A stretch of DNA of 64,000 nucleotides. Origin: Gammaproteobacteria bacterium. GTDB taxonomy: Bacteria; Pseudomonadota; Gammaproteobacteria; Pseudomonadales; Porticoccaceae. The translations under genes and the position numbers were made by a program. The DNA lies in the NCBI GenBank assembly GCA_016708925.1, contig JADJET010000009.1, positions 76,058-140,057 of the forward strand. The letters are read 5' to 3'. The notes beneath the pieces were generated by a model, which worked only from the letters and a program-made list of their open reading frames with translations, searched no databases and was not told the DNA's origin. This document shows, piece by piece, positions 8,495-17,937 of the stretch; within the stretch, counting starts at the first letter, position 1; the number at the start of each line of letters is the position of its first letter.

Positions 8495-9835
8495 ATGAGC
8501 AACGAATCCGGGGTTGGCGAAGGCAGTCTCGGGGCTCCGACGCGACATCCCCTCGACTGGCAGTCGCCCGCGTTCTGGGATCGTGAAAGCCTCGATGTCG
8601 AACTGGAACGAGTCTACGACATCTGCCACGGCTGCCGCCGCTGTGTGAGTCTGTGCGAATCCTTTCCAACGTTGTTCGACCTTGTCGATTCCTCCGAGAC
8701 CATGGAAGTCGATGGCGTGGCGAAGAGCGACTACCGCAAAGTGGTCGATCAATGTTATCTGTGTGACCTCTGTTACATGACCAAATGCCCCTATGTGCCG
8801 CCCCATGAGTGGAATGTGGATTTTCCGCACCTCATGCTGCGTGCCAAGGCGGTTGATTTTCGCGAACAGGGTGCCTCTTTCCGGAATAAAGTCCTCACCA
8901 GCACGGATCGTGTCGGCAAACTGGCAAGCATCCCCCTGGTGGATGTGACGGTCAATGCGCTGAACCGCAACGCCGGTTTCCGCAAGGTTTTTGAAGCAAC
9001 TTTTGGTGTGCACAGGGACGCGCCAGTTCCCGAATACCACCACAAAACCCTGCGCAAAAAAGTGGGATCGCTTGCCAAGGCCATTCCGGCGCAACGCGCG
9101 GGTCGCACCACGGGCAAAGTGGCGCTCTACGCCACCTGCTATGGAAACTACAACAGCCCGGATCTGGGCGAGGATTTTTACGCCGTATTCCAGCACAACG
9201 GCATCCATATCGAACTGGTGCCCCGCGAGCGCTGTTGCGGCATGCCAAAACTCGAACTCGGTGATCTCGACAGCGTCGATCGTGCTCGCGCGACCAATAT
9301 TCCGGTGCTGGCGAAGCTCGTCGATGAAGGTTTCGATCTGATTGCGCCGGTGCCGTCGTGCGTGCTGATGTACAAGCAGGAATTACCCCTGATGTACCCG
9401 AACGACCCGGACGTCCAAAAAGTCCGGAACGCTTTTTTTGATCCTTTCGAATATCTGTTTTTGCGCCACAAGGAAGGCATGTTCAATACCGAATTCAAGC
9501 AGGGTCTCGGCGATATCGGTTATCACGTCGCCTGTCATTTGCGCGTGCAAAACATCGGCATGAAGACGCGGGACATTCTGGCGCTGATACCGGATACCAG
9601 GGTCCATCCGCAAGCGCGCTGTTCCGGCCATGACGGCACCTATGCCGTGAAGCGCGAGACCTATGCCAATGCCGTCAAGATCGGCCGGCCGGTGGCGCGC
9701 AAGATCGATGAGCTCAAACCTGCCCATTTTTCCAGCGACTGCCCGATGGCCGCAGCCCACATCGCGGATCTCGCGGAACGCGAGGAAAAACCGGAACATC
9801 CCATGACGCTGTTGCGCATGGCGTACGGACTTTAA
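8495..9835 (+). CDS. Heterodisulfide reductase-related Fe-S cluster protein
   Basis: 446 residues from the ATG at 8495 (AGGGG upstream; an in-frame ATG at 8456 is less likely). The N-terminal part carries two ferredoxin-like cluster motifs, CHGCRRCVSLC and CYLCDLCYMTKCP, expected to hold two [4Fe-4S] clusters. The C-terminal half has CCG-type cysteine motifs: ERCCGMP, VACHLRVQNIG, and a substituted ARCSGHDG, as in GlpC/HdrB-like proteins. Its place between rubrerythrin and DUF3501 is a recurrent arrangement and suggests it delivers electrons to the rubrerythrin. That role is inference. Confidence 0.85.
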   Translation: MSNESGVGEGSLGAPTRHPLDWQSPAFWDRESLDVELERVYDICHGCRRCVSLCESFPTLFDLVDSSETMEVDGVAKSDYRKVVDQCYLCDLCYMTKCPYVPPHEWNVDFPHLMLRAKAVDFREQGASFRNKVLTSTDRVGKLASIPLVDVTVNALNRNAGFRKVFEATFGVHRDAPVPEYHHKTLRKKVGSLAKAIPAQRAGRTTGKVALYATCYGNYNSPDLGEDFYAVFQHNGIHIELVPRERCCGMPKLELGDLDSVDRARATNIPVLAKLVDEGFDLIAPVPSCVLMYKQELPLMYPNDPDVQKVRNAFFDPFEYLFLRHKEGMFNTEFKQGLGDIGYHVACHLRVQNIGMKTRDILALIPDTRVHPQARCSGHDGTYAVKRETYANAVKIGRPVARKIDELKPAHFSSDCPMAAAHIADLAEREEKPEHPMTLLRMAYGL

Positions 9836-9845
9836 GGGGTAATCG

Positions 9846-10436
9846 ATGCAGAAGCTGAAACGGAGCGACTTGTGGCCGCTGGAACAGTACGCGGAACGGC
9901 GTCCCGAGTTTCGCAGGCAGGTGCTGGAGCACAAACGCGCGCGACAGGTCGCGCTCGGGCCTCATGCGCGGGTTTATTTTGAAGACCGGCTGACCATTCA
10001 ATACCAGATACAGGAAATGCTGCGGATCGAGCGGATCTTCGAGTCCGCCGCGATTCAGGATGAACTCGATGCCTACAATCCACTGGTGCCGGATGGCAGC
10101 AACTGGAAGGCGACGTTCATGATCGAATACGAGGACCCGGGCGAGCGTCAGGCTGCGTTGGAGCGGTTATCCGGAATCGAAGACAGGGTTTGGCTACAGA
10201 TCGCCGGACATGAAAAAAATTACGCGATTGCCGACGAGGATATCGAGCGCGAGCGCGATGGCAAGACTTCGGCCGTGCATTTTCTACGCTTTGAAATCCC
10301 CAAGGCGGCCGCGGCGGCGGTGTTGGCGGGCGCCGGTATGGGGATGGGTATCGATCACCCCAACTGCACGATCGAACATACCTCCGTTGCACCCGAAGTG
10401 TTGACGTCGCTGCGCAACGACCTGGATCCGGTCTGA
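9846..10436 (+). CDS. DUF3501 family protein
   Basis: 196 residues, function unknown. Ten bases after the Fe-S gene, so clearly one operon. Visible family features are the opening LKRSDLWPLEQYAERRPEFR, the central FEDRLTIQYQIQEMLR and a C-terminal FEIPKAAAAAVLAGAGMGMGIDHPNC. No metal or nucleotide motif is obvious. The constant association with rubrerythrin and the HdrB-like protein suggests a role in the same peroxide-reducing electron chain. Confidence 0.85.
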   Translation: MQKLKRSDLWPLEQYAERRPEFRRQVLEHKRARQVALGPHARVYFEDRLTIQYQIQEMLRIERIFESAAIQDELDAYNPLVPDGSNWKATFMIEYEDPGERQAALERLSGIEDRVWLQIAGHEKNYAIADEDIERERDGKTSAVHFLRFEIPKAAAAAVLAGAGMGMGIDHPNCTIEHTSVAPEVLTSLRNDLDPV

Positions 10437-10550
10437 CGCGATACCCTGGCAGCTTGTTGAAAAGCTGCTGGGGGAGGAACGCGGCCGCCAGGCGGCGCGG
10501 CGTTCCGGATTTGCCGTGCGGTTCGGCTGGCACGGCGAAACCTGACGAAC

Positions 10551-11273
10551 TCAGCTTACCCGCAGCCAGTAATCGTTGATGAAAAGCTCGGCGGGGCGGT
10601 AGCGGATCTTGTAACTCATTTTGGCGGAGTCGCGAATCCAGAACCCCAGATACACATAGCGACGGCCGCGTTCGAGCACGGTTTCGAGCTGTTTGAGGAT
10701 CGCGAAGGTGCCGAGACTGCGGCGCTCTTCCCCGGGATCGAAGTAAGTGTAGATCGCCGACAGTCCGTTGCGCAGCCAATCCGTGACGGCACAACCAACG
10801 AGCCTCCCGTGAATGCGAAACTCCAGAAAGTTGGTGGAGTGCCAGGCACGTCCGATGAAGTCCTGGTATTGGGCGCGGGAGGGCGGGTACATGTCGCCGT
10901 CCTGGTGGCGGGCGCTGATGTAGGCCTCGTAGAGCGGATAGTGTTCGTCGATATCCACCTGTTCCACCAGAGCGACCGCTATGTCCCGATTGCGATAGAG
11001 GCACTTGCGCTGGGGGCGCGAGGGCGAAAAGCCGGTGGCATCGATGCGAATCGGGATGCACGCCTTGCAGCTGGCGCAGCGCGGCGTGTAGACGTAGCGC
11101 CCGCTGCGGCGAAAGCCCAGATCGGACAGGCGGTTGTACAACTCCACGTCGATCACGACCTTGGGGTCCACGAACGCCGTAGTGGCCTGGCGGTCCGGCA
11201 GGTAGCTGCACGGATGCGGCTCGGTAAGATAAAGCCGGATCTTTTCCAGGTCCGGACTGATGTCTCGGGTCAT
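10551..11273 (-). CDS. bpt: Aspartate/glutamate leucyltransferase Bpt (R-transferase homologue)
   Basis: 240 residues. Transfers leucine from Leu-tRNA to proteins with N-terminal Asp or Glu, marking them for ClpS/ClpAP degradation. The N-terminal half has the HPCSYLP and RCASCKACIPIRID cysteine motifs that define the family; the C-terminal half carries the GNAT-like transferase region with YTYFDPGEERRSLGTFAILKQ in part. It overlaps the upstream aat gene by four bases (ATGA), so the two N-end-rule transferases form one transcription unit, as in Pseudomonas. infA and clpA, which often follow, are not here. Confidence 0.94.
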   Translation of the reverse strand: MTRDISPDLEKIRLYLTEPHPCSYLPDRQATTAFVDPKVVIDVELYNRLSDLGFRRSGRYVYTPRCASCKACIPIRIDATGFSPSRPQRKCLYRNRDIAVALVEQVDIDEHYPLYEAYISARHQDGDMYPPSRAQYQDFIGRAWHSTNFLEFRIHGRLVGCAVTDWLRNGLSAIYTYFDPGEERRSLGTFAILKQLETVLERGRRYVYLGFWIRDSAKMSYKIRYRPAELFINDYWLRVS

Positions 11274-11998
11274 GGTGCTGGCGTTGTGGCGGCGTTACTT
11301 CCAACCATAGCCGAAATTGCCCCCATCGGCCAAGGCAGGAGCCGTTCCCGGGCCGCGACCAGGTGCGCCAGAAAGGCCGCGCGGGGGATGTCGGTGGCGC
11401 CCATGGACGCCAGGTGAGGATTGCTTACCTGACAGTCGATCAACGTGAACCCTCCGGCGGAGAGTCCGCGCGCGAGATGGATGAGTGCGAGCTTGGACGC
11501 GTTGGGTCGCACGCTGAACATGGATTCACCACAAAATACCGCGCCCACGGCGACGCCGTAGAGTCCGCCGGCGAGTTCCCCGTCGATCCAGCATTCCACG
11601 CTGTGGGCGTCGCCCGCCGCGTGCAGCGCTTCGTAGGCGGCGATCATCTCCGGCACGATCCAGGTGCCGGCTTGTCCCCCTCGCGGCGCGGTGCAACAGC
11701 GGATGACGGTGCCGAAGCTGTGGTCGCTGGTGATCCGGTACCGGGCGCGGCGGAGCTCGCGCGCCATGGTGCGGCTGACATGAATTTGCTCCGGGAACAG
11801 GACCGCGCGCGGATCAGGGCTCCACCACAGCGGCGGCTGGCCGGCCTCGAACCAGGGGAAAATGCCGCGCCGATAGGCATCGCGCAAGGTTGCGACGGCG
11901 AGATTGCCGCCCGCGGCCAGGAGCCCGTTGGGAGCGCGGGCGGCACGCTCCGGCGCTGGAAAGACCGGGTGGTCCGGATCCAGTAGCGGCAATCGCAC
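11270..11998 (-). CDS. aat: Leucyl/phenylalanyl-tRNA--protein transferase
   Basis: 242 residues, full length. Adds Leu or Phe from aminoacyl-tRNA to proteins with N-terminal Arg or Lys. It opens with the family's FPAPERA and GLLAAGGNL motifs, followed by AYRRGIFPWF and PLWWSPDPRAVLFP, and has the VECWIDGELAGGLYGVAVGAVF core. Translationally coupled to bpt downstream; trxB is 24 bases upstream on the same strand, suggesting a trxB-aat-bpt operon. Confidence 0.95.
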   Translation of the reverse strand: MRLPLLDPDHPVFPAPERAARAPNGLLAAGGNLAVATLRDAYRRGIFPWFEAGQPPLWWSPDPRAVLFPEQIHVSRTMARELRRARYRITSDHSFGTVIRCCTAPRGGQAGTWIVPEMIAAYEALHAAGDAHSVECWIDGELAGGLYGVAVGAVFCGESMFSVRPNASKLALIHLARGLSAGGFTLIDCQVSNPHLASMGATDIPRAAFLAHLVAARERLLPWPMGAISAMVGSNAATTPAP

Positions 11999-12022
11999 GG
12001 GGCGCCCCGAGCTGGCTGGTAG

Positions 12023-12970
12023 TCAGCCGTGGTCGAGGAATTTTTCCGCATCCAGCGCCGCCATGCAGCCGGTGCCCGCCGATGTCACGGCCTGGCGGTA
12101 GGTGTGGTCGGCCACGTCCCCGGCGGCGAAGATACCTGCGATACTGGTCGCGGTGGCGTTGCCGTCCAGGCCGCCCTGGACCTTGATGTAGCCGTTGGTC
12201 ATCGCCAGTTGCCCGTCAAAAATCCCGGTGTTGGGGGAATGCCCGATGGCGATGAATACGCCCGCCACCTCGAGGTCGCGCGGCTGATCGGTGCCCATCT
12301 CGCGCAGCCGGACGCCGGTGACTCCGCTGGCATCGCCCAGCACCTCGTCCAGGCGATGATTCCACAGCAAGCGGACATTGCCGGTTGCGGCGCGCTCGAA
12401 CAGCTTTTTCTGCATGATCTTTTCGGCGCGCAACTGATCGCGGCGATGTATCAGGGTGACCTCGGCGCACAGGTTGGACAGATAGAGCGCTTCTTCCACG
12501 GCCGTGTTGCCACCGCCGATCACGGCGACCTTGCGGTCCCGGTAGAAGAACCCGTCGCAGGTGGCGCAGGCGCTGACGCCCTTGCCCTGGAACGCCTGTT
12601 CCGACGGCAGTCCGAGGTAGCGCGCGGACGCGCCGGTGGCAATGATCAGGGCGTCGCAACTGTAGTGGCTGCTGCCCTGCAACCGAAAGGGTCTCTGGCG
12701 CAGATCCACCGTTTCGATGTGGTCTATAATTGTTTCAACATCAAAACGTTCGGCATGTTTCTGCATGCGTTGCATGAGCTCTGGTCCCTGTACCCCGTCG
12801 GCATCTCCGGGCCAGTTATCGACGTCGGTGGTGGTGGTGAGCTGCCCACCCTGCTGGATCCCGGTGATCACCACCGGCGCCAGATTGGCGCGTGCGGCAT
12901 AGACCGCGGCGGTCCAGCCGGCCGGTCCGGAGCCGAGAATGATGAGACGGTGATGTTGGACTTCTGACAT
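12023..12970 (-). CDS. trxB: Thioredoxin-disulfide reductase
   Basis: 315 residues. FAD- and NADPH-dependent flavoenzyme that reduces thioredoxin in the cytoplasm. The FAD-binding GSGPAG is near the N-terminus, the redox-active Cys135-Ala-Thr-Cys138 is intact, the NADPH site is VIGGGNTAVEEALYL, and the C-terminal FAD motif is IFAAGDVADH. It is divergent from ftsK, the arrangement seen in Pseudomonas. Confidence 0.96.
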   Translation of the reverse strand: MSEVQHHRLIILGSGPAGWTAAVYAARANLAPVVITGIQQGGQLTTTTDVDNWPGDADGVQGPELMQRMQKHAERFDVETIIDHIETVDLRQRPFRLQGSSHYSCDALIIATGASARYLGLPSEQAFQGKGVSACATCDGFFYRDRKVAVIGGGNTAVEEALYLSNLCAEVTLIHRRDQLRAEKIMQKKLFERAATGNVRLLWNHRLDEVLGDASGVTGVRLREMGTDQPRDLEVAGVFIAIGHSPNTGIFDGQLAMTNGYIKVQGGLDGNATATSIAGIFAAGDVADHTYRQAVTSAGTGCMAALDAEKFLDHG

Positions 12971-13148
12971 GGGAATACTTCCGTGACGCGAGGGCTGTAA
13001 AGGTGAGGCTTGAACGTGAAAGCGGCGCTCATGATAGTCAATAAACCGTCCTGTGAGCGCGGCAGGCAGGCCCTGCCGATCGCCGGCAGGCGGCTGTGGT
13101 GCTTTACACTAGCGGCCATTCGATCAGCGCGCGGCACCGGAAAAAACA

Positions 13149-15512
13149 TTGGCGAAACCCAGGGCAAGTAAATCCCAGACCGCGAGCATTCTCGATACCG
13201 TGCGCCAACGCAGCGCGCTGGTGCGTCGGGAAGGGGCCTTTATCGGCTGGGTGCTGGTGGCGGTGTACCTGTTGCTCGCGCTGGCATCCCACAACCGGCT
13301 GGACCCGGGTTGGTCCAGCACCGGCGGTGGCGACAGCTACCACAATGTGGCGGGTCCGCTTGGCGCCTGGCTGGCGGATGTCGGGTATTCCCTGGTCGGC
13401 TGGCTCGCGCTGCTGTTTCCGATCCTGCTGGCGACGCGGGCCTGGCAGGTCTTTCGCGCGCGCCAGAACGCCGGCTGGACCTTTGATCGCCTCACCTTTT
13501 TGCTCCGCTTCGTGGGTTTTGTGCTGGTGATGGTGGCGGGCAGCGCGCTCATTCATCTTCAGTACGCCGGTGATGCCGGGGCCATGCCCTTTGGCGCCGG
13601 CGGTATTCTCGGCACCACCATCGCGGACGCCGCGCGCAATGTTTTCGGCTATGCGGGGAGCACGGTGTTGCTGCTGGGGGCGTCGCTGTTCGGGATCACC
13701 GTGGTAACCGACCTGTCCTGGCTGGCCATCGCCGACGGGCTCGGACGGCTGTGCTATCAGGGACTGTCCGCCGTGGGCGACAAGATCCAGGAGCGGAGGG
13801 ATCTGACCCGGGAAACCATCCAGGCCGCCGCCGCGGTCGAGCAGCGCCAGAAAACCCTGCGCCGCAGCAAGGAGGTGCGCGCGCAGCGCAAGGAACCGGT
13901 CATTGCGCCGCCGGCCGACAAGCCCGAGCCCAGCGTGCGTGCCGTCCGCGAGCGTCAGCAGCCCCTGTTTCGCGATGCCGAGGCCACCGGTCTGCCGCCG
14001 ATCGATCTGCTCGACGCGCCGCCCGCGGGCGATCGCGGCGGCTACTCGCCGGCGGCACTCGAAGCCATGTCCCGCAAGCTGGAACTGAAATTGCAGGATT
14101 TCGGGATCAGCGCCGAAGTGGTGGAAGTGATGCCGGGGCCGGTGATCACCCGCTTCGAACTCCAGCCCGCCGCCGGCATCAAGGCCAGCCGTATTTCCGG
14201 CCTGGCCAGGGATCTGGCGCGCTCGCTGGCCGTGGTCAGCGTGCGGGTCGTCGAAGTGATTCCGGGCAAATCCGTGGTGGGCATCGAAATTCCCAACGAA
14301 AGCCGCGAGATCGTCTATCTCCGCCAGGTGCTGGAGTCCGAGGCCTACGACAGCGCCCGTTCGCCGCTGAGTCTTGCGCTCGGCGAGGACATCTCCGGCG
14401 TACCGGTGATCGTCGATCTGGCGCGGATGCCACACCTGCTGGTGGCGGGCACCACGGGTTCGGGCAAGTCGGTGGGCGTCAACGCCATGCTGCTCAGCCT
14501 GCTGTTCAAGGCGACACCCGAGGAAGTGCGCCTGATCCTGGTCGATCCGAAAATGCTGGAGCTGTCGGTCTACGACGATATTCCCCACCTGTTGACGCCG
14601 GTCATCACCGACATGAAAGACGCCGCCAGCGGCCTGCGCTGGTGCGTGGGCGAAATGGAGCGCCGTTACCGCCTGATGGCGCAGCTCGGGGTACGCAATC
14701 TCGCCGGCTACAATCGCAAGATCGAGGATGGCCGCGCCGCGGGCGAACCGCTGCGCGACCCCAGTTGGCGCCCGGACCAGCCGTTCGCCACCGACCACGA
14801 TCCGAGTCAGGCGCCGGAACTGAACACCCTGCCCTATATCGTGGTGGTGATCGACGAATTTGCCGACATGATGATGATCGTCGGCAAGAAGGTCGAACAG
14901 CTCATTGCCCGCATCGCCCAGAAGGCGAGGGCGGCGGGAATTCACCTCATTCTGGCGACCCAGCGCCCGTCGGTGGATGTCATCACCGGTCTGATCAAGG
15001 CCAATGTGCCGACCCGCATCGCGTTCCAGGTATCGTCCAAGATCGATTCCCGCACCATTCTCGACCAGGGCGGGGCGGAGCAGTTGCTCGGCCACGGCGA
15101 CATGCTGTACCTCCCGACCGGAACCGCGGTGCCGATCCGGGTTCACGGCGCCTTTGTGGACGATCACGAAGTGCACAAGGTGGTGGCCGAATGGAAACGG
15201 CGTGGCCAGCCTGCTTACCTCGAAGACATCACCGATGCAAGCGCCACCGGCAGCATCGCGGTGCCGGGTTACAGCGACGCCGACGGCGCGGGTAGCGAAG
15301 GCAGCGAAGCGGACGCGCTCTACGATGAAGCCGTGGAAATCGTAATCAGCAGCGGGCGTGCATCGATCTCGTCGGTACAGCGCAAATTGCGCATCGGCTA
15401 CAACCGCGCCGCGCGCCTGATCGAAGCGATGGAAATGGCCGGGGTGGTGACCCCGATGAACAGCAACGGCAGCCGCGAATTGCTGGTGCCCAATCGGGAG
15501 CGCGACGGATGA
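13149..15512 (+). CDS. ftsK: DNA translocase FtsK
   Basis: 787 residues from a TTG start. Hexameric ATP-driven DNA pump at the division septum that resolves chromosome dimers with XerCD. The N-terminal part (about residues 30-210) has four hydrophobic segments, followed by a charged linker shorter than in E. coli, then the RecA-like motor with Walker A at residues 434-441 (GTTGSGKS), Walker B VVVIDEFADMMM, and the C-terminal winged-helix gamma domain that reads KOPS sequences (SSVQRKLRIGYNRAARLIE). The end overlaps lolA by four bases. Confidence 0.95.
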   Translation: MAKPRASKSQTASILDTVRQRSALVRREGAFIGWVLVAVYLLLALASHNRLDPGWSSTGGGDSYHNVAGPLGAWLADVGYSLVGWLALLFPILLATRAWQVFRARQNAGWTFDRLTFLLRFVGFVLVMVAGSALIHLQYAGDAGAMPFGAGGILGTTIADAARNVFGYAGSTVLLLGASLFGITVVTDLSWLAIADGLGRLCYQGLSAVGDKIQERRDLTRETIQAAAAVEQRQKTLRRSKEVRAQRKEPVIAPPADKPEPSVRAVRERQQPLFRDAEATGLPPIDLLDAPPAGDRGGYSPAALEAMSRKLELKLQDFGISAEVVEVMPGPVITRFELQPAAGIKASRISGLARDLARSLAVVSVRVVEVIPGKSVVGIEIPNESREIVYLRQVLESEAYDSARSPLSLALGEDISGVPVIVDLARMPHLLVAGTTGSGKSVGVNAMLLSLLFKATPEEVRLILVDPKMLELSVYDDIPHLLTPVITDMKDAASGLRWCVGEMERRYRLMAQLGVRNLAGYNRKIEDGRAAGEPLRDPSWRPDQPFATDHDPSQAPELNTLPYIVVVIDEFADMMMIVGKKVEQLIARIAQKARAAGIHLILATQRPSVDVITGLIKANVPTRIAFQVSSKIDSRTILDQGGAEQLLGHGDMLYLPTGTAVPIRVHGAFVDDHEVHKVVAEWKRRGQPAYLEDITDASATGSIAVPGYSDADGAGSEGSEADALYDEAVEIVISSGRASISSVQRKLRIGYNRAARLIEAMEMAGVVTPMNSNGSRELLVPNRERDG

Positions 15513-16192
15513 CAGCGGTGTGTACCGGATTCGGTCGTTGCGTGCTAGTGGCGCTGGCGTTGCTCGGTTCCGCTGCGCAGGCAGAGGAAAAGGACGCGTG
15601 CGCGCCCGGCGAGCAGGCGCTGAAAGCCCGACTGGCGACGCTGCGCACCCTGAGCGCCAATTTCGAACAGCAGGTGACGGCGGCCGATGGCCACGAGCTG
15701 CAAGCCAGCGCCGGACTGATGCAGCTCGCCAAACCCGGCCACATCTACTGGGTCGCCGAACCGCCGTTCGAACAGACCGTGGTGGCGGATGGCACCAAGA
15801 TCTGGATCTACGATCCCGACCTCGCACAAGTGACCGTGAAAACCCTGCATCGCCAGCTCGACAATTCGCCCGCGGCATTGCTGGTGGGGGACAGCGACAG
15901 GTTGCTCGAAGAATTCAGGGTGTGTGTGGTTCCGGACGCGGGCGGTCCCGAAGCCCAAAAACCGGATGCGAACCGCATGCGAATCGTGCTCCACCCGCTC
16001 GCCACCGATGCGGTCTACACGCGCATCGAACTGGTTTTTGCCGGCGCGGAGCCGCGCGCGATGATCATGACCGACAGCCTCGGCCAGCGCACCGACATCC
16101 AGCTTCGCGAAGTGGAGATCAACCAGCCTGTCGATCCCAAACTGTTCCGCTTCATGCCGCCTCCGGGCGTCGACGTGTTTCAGGATGACTGA
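15509..16192 (+). CDS. lolA: Outer-membrane lipoprotein carrier LolA
   Basis: 227 residues. Periplasmic chaperone that ferries lipoproteins from LolCDE to LolB. The N-terminus has a signal peptide (hydrophobic VLVALALLGSAAQA, then the mature part), followed by the typical LRTLSANFEQQV, GLMQLAKPGHIYWV and DGTKIWIYDPDLAQVTVKTL segments of the open beta-barrel fold. ATGA overlap with ftsK and an 8-base overlap with rarA show operon structure. Confidence 0.93.
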   Translation: MTAVCTGFGRCVLVALALLGSAAQAEEKDACAPGEQALKARLATLRTLSANFEQQVTAADGHELQASAGLMQLAKPGHIYWVAEPPFEQTVVADGTKIWIYDPDLAQVTVKTLHRQLDNSPAALLVGDSDRLLEEFRVCVVPDAGGPEAQKPDANRMRIVLHPLATDAVYTRIELVFAGAEPRAMIMTDSLGQRTDIQLREVEINQPVDPKLFRFMPPPGVDVFQDD

Positions 16193-17522
16193 GACGGCAC
16201 CTGTCCGCGACCGCTACCGGCCGCTCGCCGACCGGATGCGTCCGCGGGTGCTGGCGGAATTCGCCGGGCAGCGCCATTTGCTCGCCGAGGGCAAGGCACT
16301 GCGCGCCGCCATCGTGCAGGGGCATCTGCATTCCATGGTGTTCTGGGGACCGCCCGGCACCGGCAAGACCACCCTGGCGAAACTGATCGCCGCCCATGCC
16401 GACGCGCATTTCGAATCCCTGTCCGCGGTGCTGGCGGGCGTCAAGGAAATCCGCGCCGCGATTGCGCGCGCCGAAACCGAACGCGTGGAGCGGAGCCGCG
16501 ACACCATCCTGTTCGTGGACGAGGTGCATCGCTTCAACAAGAGCCAGCAGGATGCGTTTCTCCCCTATGTGGAGGACGGCACCATCGTGTTGATCGGCGC
16601 GACCACCGAGAATCCGTCGTTCGAGTTGAACAACGCGCTGCTTTCCCGCTGCCGCGTCTACACACTCAAGCCGCTCACCGATGCCGATATCGAAGCCGTG
16701 ATCCGGCGCGCACTCACCGATGCCGAACGGGGTCTGGGTAGTGCCTGCACGATCGCCGACGCTGCGCTCGCGGCGCTGGTCGCCAGCAGCGACGGCGATG
16801 CCCGCCGGGCGCTCAACCTGCTGGAAATCGCGGTGGATTTTGCGCGCGACGGCGAAATCGACGCCGCCCTGGTGCGCGAAGTGGCGGCCGCCGGCACGCG
16901 CCGCTTCGACAAGGGCGGCGAGTATTTCTACGATCAGATTTCCGCGCTTCACAAAGCGGTGCGCGGGTCGTCGCCGGACGCCGCCCTGTACTGGCTGGTG
17001 CGCATGCTGGATGGCGGCTGCGATCCGCTCTACATCGCCCGGCGCGTGGTGCGCATGGCGAGCGAGGACATCGGCAATGCCGATCCGCGCGCGTTGCGCA
17101 TCGCCCTCGACGCCTGGGATGTGCAGGAGCGCCTGGGCAGTCCCGAGGGCGAGCTCACCCTGGCCCAGGCGGTGATCTACATGGCGGTGGCGGCCAAGAG
17201 CAACGCGGTCTACACCGCCTACACTCAGGCGCGCCGGGAGGTCGCCGCACAACCCAGCCACGACGTGCCGCTGCATCTGCGCAACGCGCCGACCCGGTTG
17301 ATGAAAGAACTGGATTACGGTGCCGACTACCGCTACGCCCACGACGAGACCGATGCCTTTGCCGCCGGCGAAAACTATTTTCCCGAAGCGCTGCGCGATC
17401 GTCAGTATTATTTTCCCGGTGAGCGCGGCATGGAGCGCCAGATTTCCGAAAAACTGCGGCACCTGCGCGAACTGAATGCGCGCGCCACGCGCCAGCGCTA
17501 CGCCGGGCCGGGAGCTTCCTGA
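16185..17522 (+). CDS. rarA: Replication-associated recombination protein A (AAA+ ATPase)
   Basis: 445 residues. RarA/MgsA acts at stalled replication forks and shares ancestry with clamp loaders. Walker A is GPPGTGKTT at residues 55-63, Walker B is LFVDEVHRF, sensor 1 lies in IGATTENPSFELNNALLSR, and the C-terminal tetramerisation domain has DGGCDPLYIARRVVRMASEDIG in part. It overlaps lolA and is directly followed by crcB. Confidence 0.95.
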   Translation: MTETAPVRDRYRPLADRMRPRVLAEFAGQRHLLAEGKALRAAIVQGHLHSMVFWGPPGTGKTTLAKLIAAHADAHFESLSAVLAGVKEIRAAIARAETERVERSRDTILFVDEVHRFNKSQQDAFLPYVEDGTIVLIGATTENPSFELNNALLSRCRVYTLKPLTDADIEAVIRRALTDAERGLGSACTIADAALAALVASSDGDARRALNLLEIAVDFARDGEIDAALVREVAAAGTRRFDKGGEYFYDQISALHKAVRGSSPDAALYWLVRMLDGGCDPLYIARRVVRMASEDIGNADPRALRIALDAWDVQERLGSPEGELTLAQAVIYMAVAAKSNAVYTAYTQARREVAAQPSHDVPLHLRNAPTRLMKELDYGADYRYAHDETDAFAAGENYFPEALRDRQYYFPGERGMERQISEKLRHLRELNARATRQRYAGPGAS

Positions 17523-17893
17523 TGCAGTGGCTGGCAGTGGCGGCGGGCGGTGTGCTGGGAGCGCTGGCCCGCTATGGGGTGAATGTCCTGCTGGCGCCGA
17601 CCAGTGCCGGACGCTTCCCGTTCGCCACCCTGACCGTGAACGTGCTCGGCTGCATCCTGATCGGCGTGTTCTATGTGCTGATCGTCGAGCGCGCCCAGCT
17701 CGCGCCGCTGTGGCGCGAATTCCTGATGATCGGAATCCTGGGCGCCTTCACGACCTTTTCGGCCTTTGCGCTGGACAGCATCGGGCTGTGGCAGAATGGC
17801 CAGCCGCTGCTCGCGGCCCTCAATATCGGCGCCAATCTGGTCCTCTGTCTCGGCGGGATCGCCACCGCCATCGCCGTGACCCGCCTGTTCTGA
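17522..17893 (+). CDS. crcB: Fluoride efflux channel CrcB/Fluc
   Basis: 123 residues with four hydrophobic segments, the length of one Fluc subunit; the protein works as a dual-topology dimer that exports fluoride. Signatures: GALARYGVN near the start, FPFATLTVNVLGCILIG with the key Asn, and GILGAFTTFSAFALD (the G-x-T-T-F-S motif with the central Phe). The start overlaps the rarA stop by one base. No crcB-type fluoride riboswitch is expected inside this operon and none was seen. Confidence 0.93.
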   Translation: MQWLAVAAGGVLGALARYGVNVLLAPTSAGRFPFATLTVNVLGCILIGVFYVLIVERAQLAPLWREFLMIGILGAFTTFSAFALDSIGLWQNGQPLLAALNIGANLVLCLGGIATAIAVTRLF

Positions 17894-17937
17894 ATGTGAC
17901 CTCCAACCGATCTGTACCCGACAGGATATTGCAAACC

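Noticed and set aside
10449..10536. Hairpins between DUF3501 and bpt as terminators
   Set aside because: GCAGCTT/AAGCTGC and GCCGTGC/GCACGGC can pair, but neither is followed by a T run on either strand.
13104..15878. Very long open frame on the minus strand opposite ftsK-lolA
   Set aside because: It mirrors the codon structure of ftsK in high-GC DNA, has no domain or ribosome site, and is rich in Arg/His/Gly as expected of an antisense shadow.
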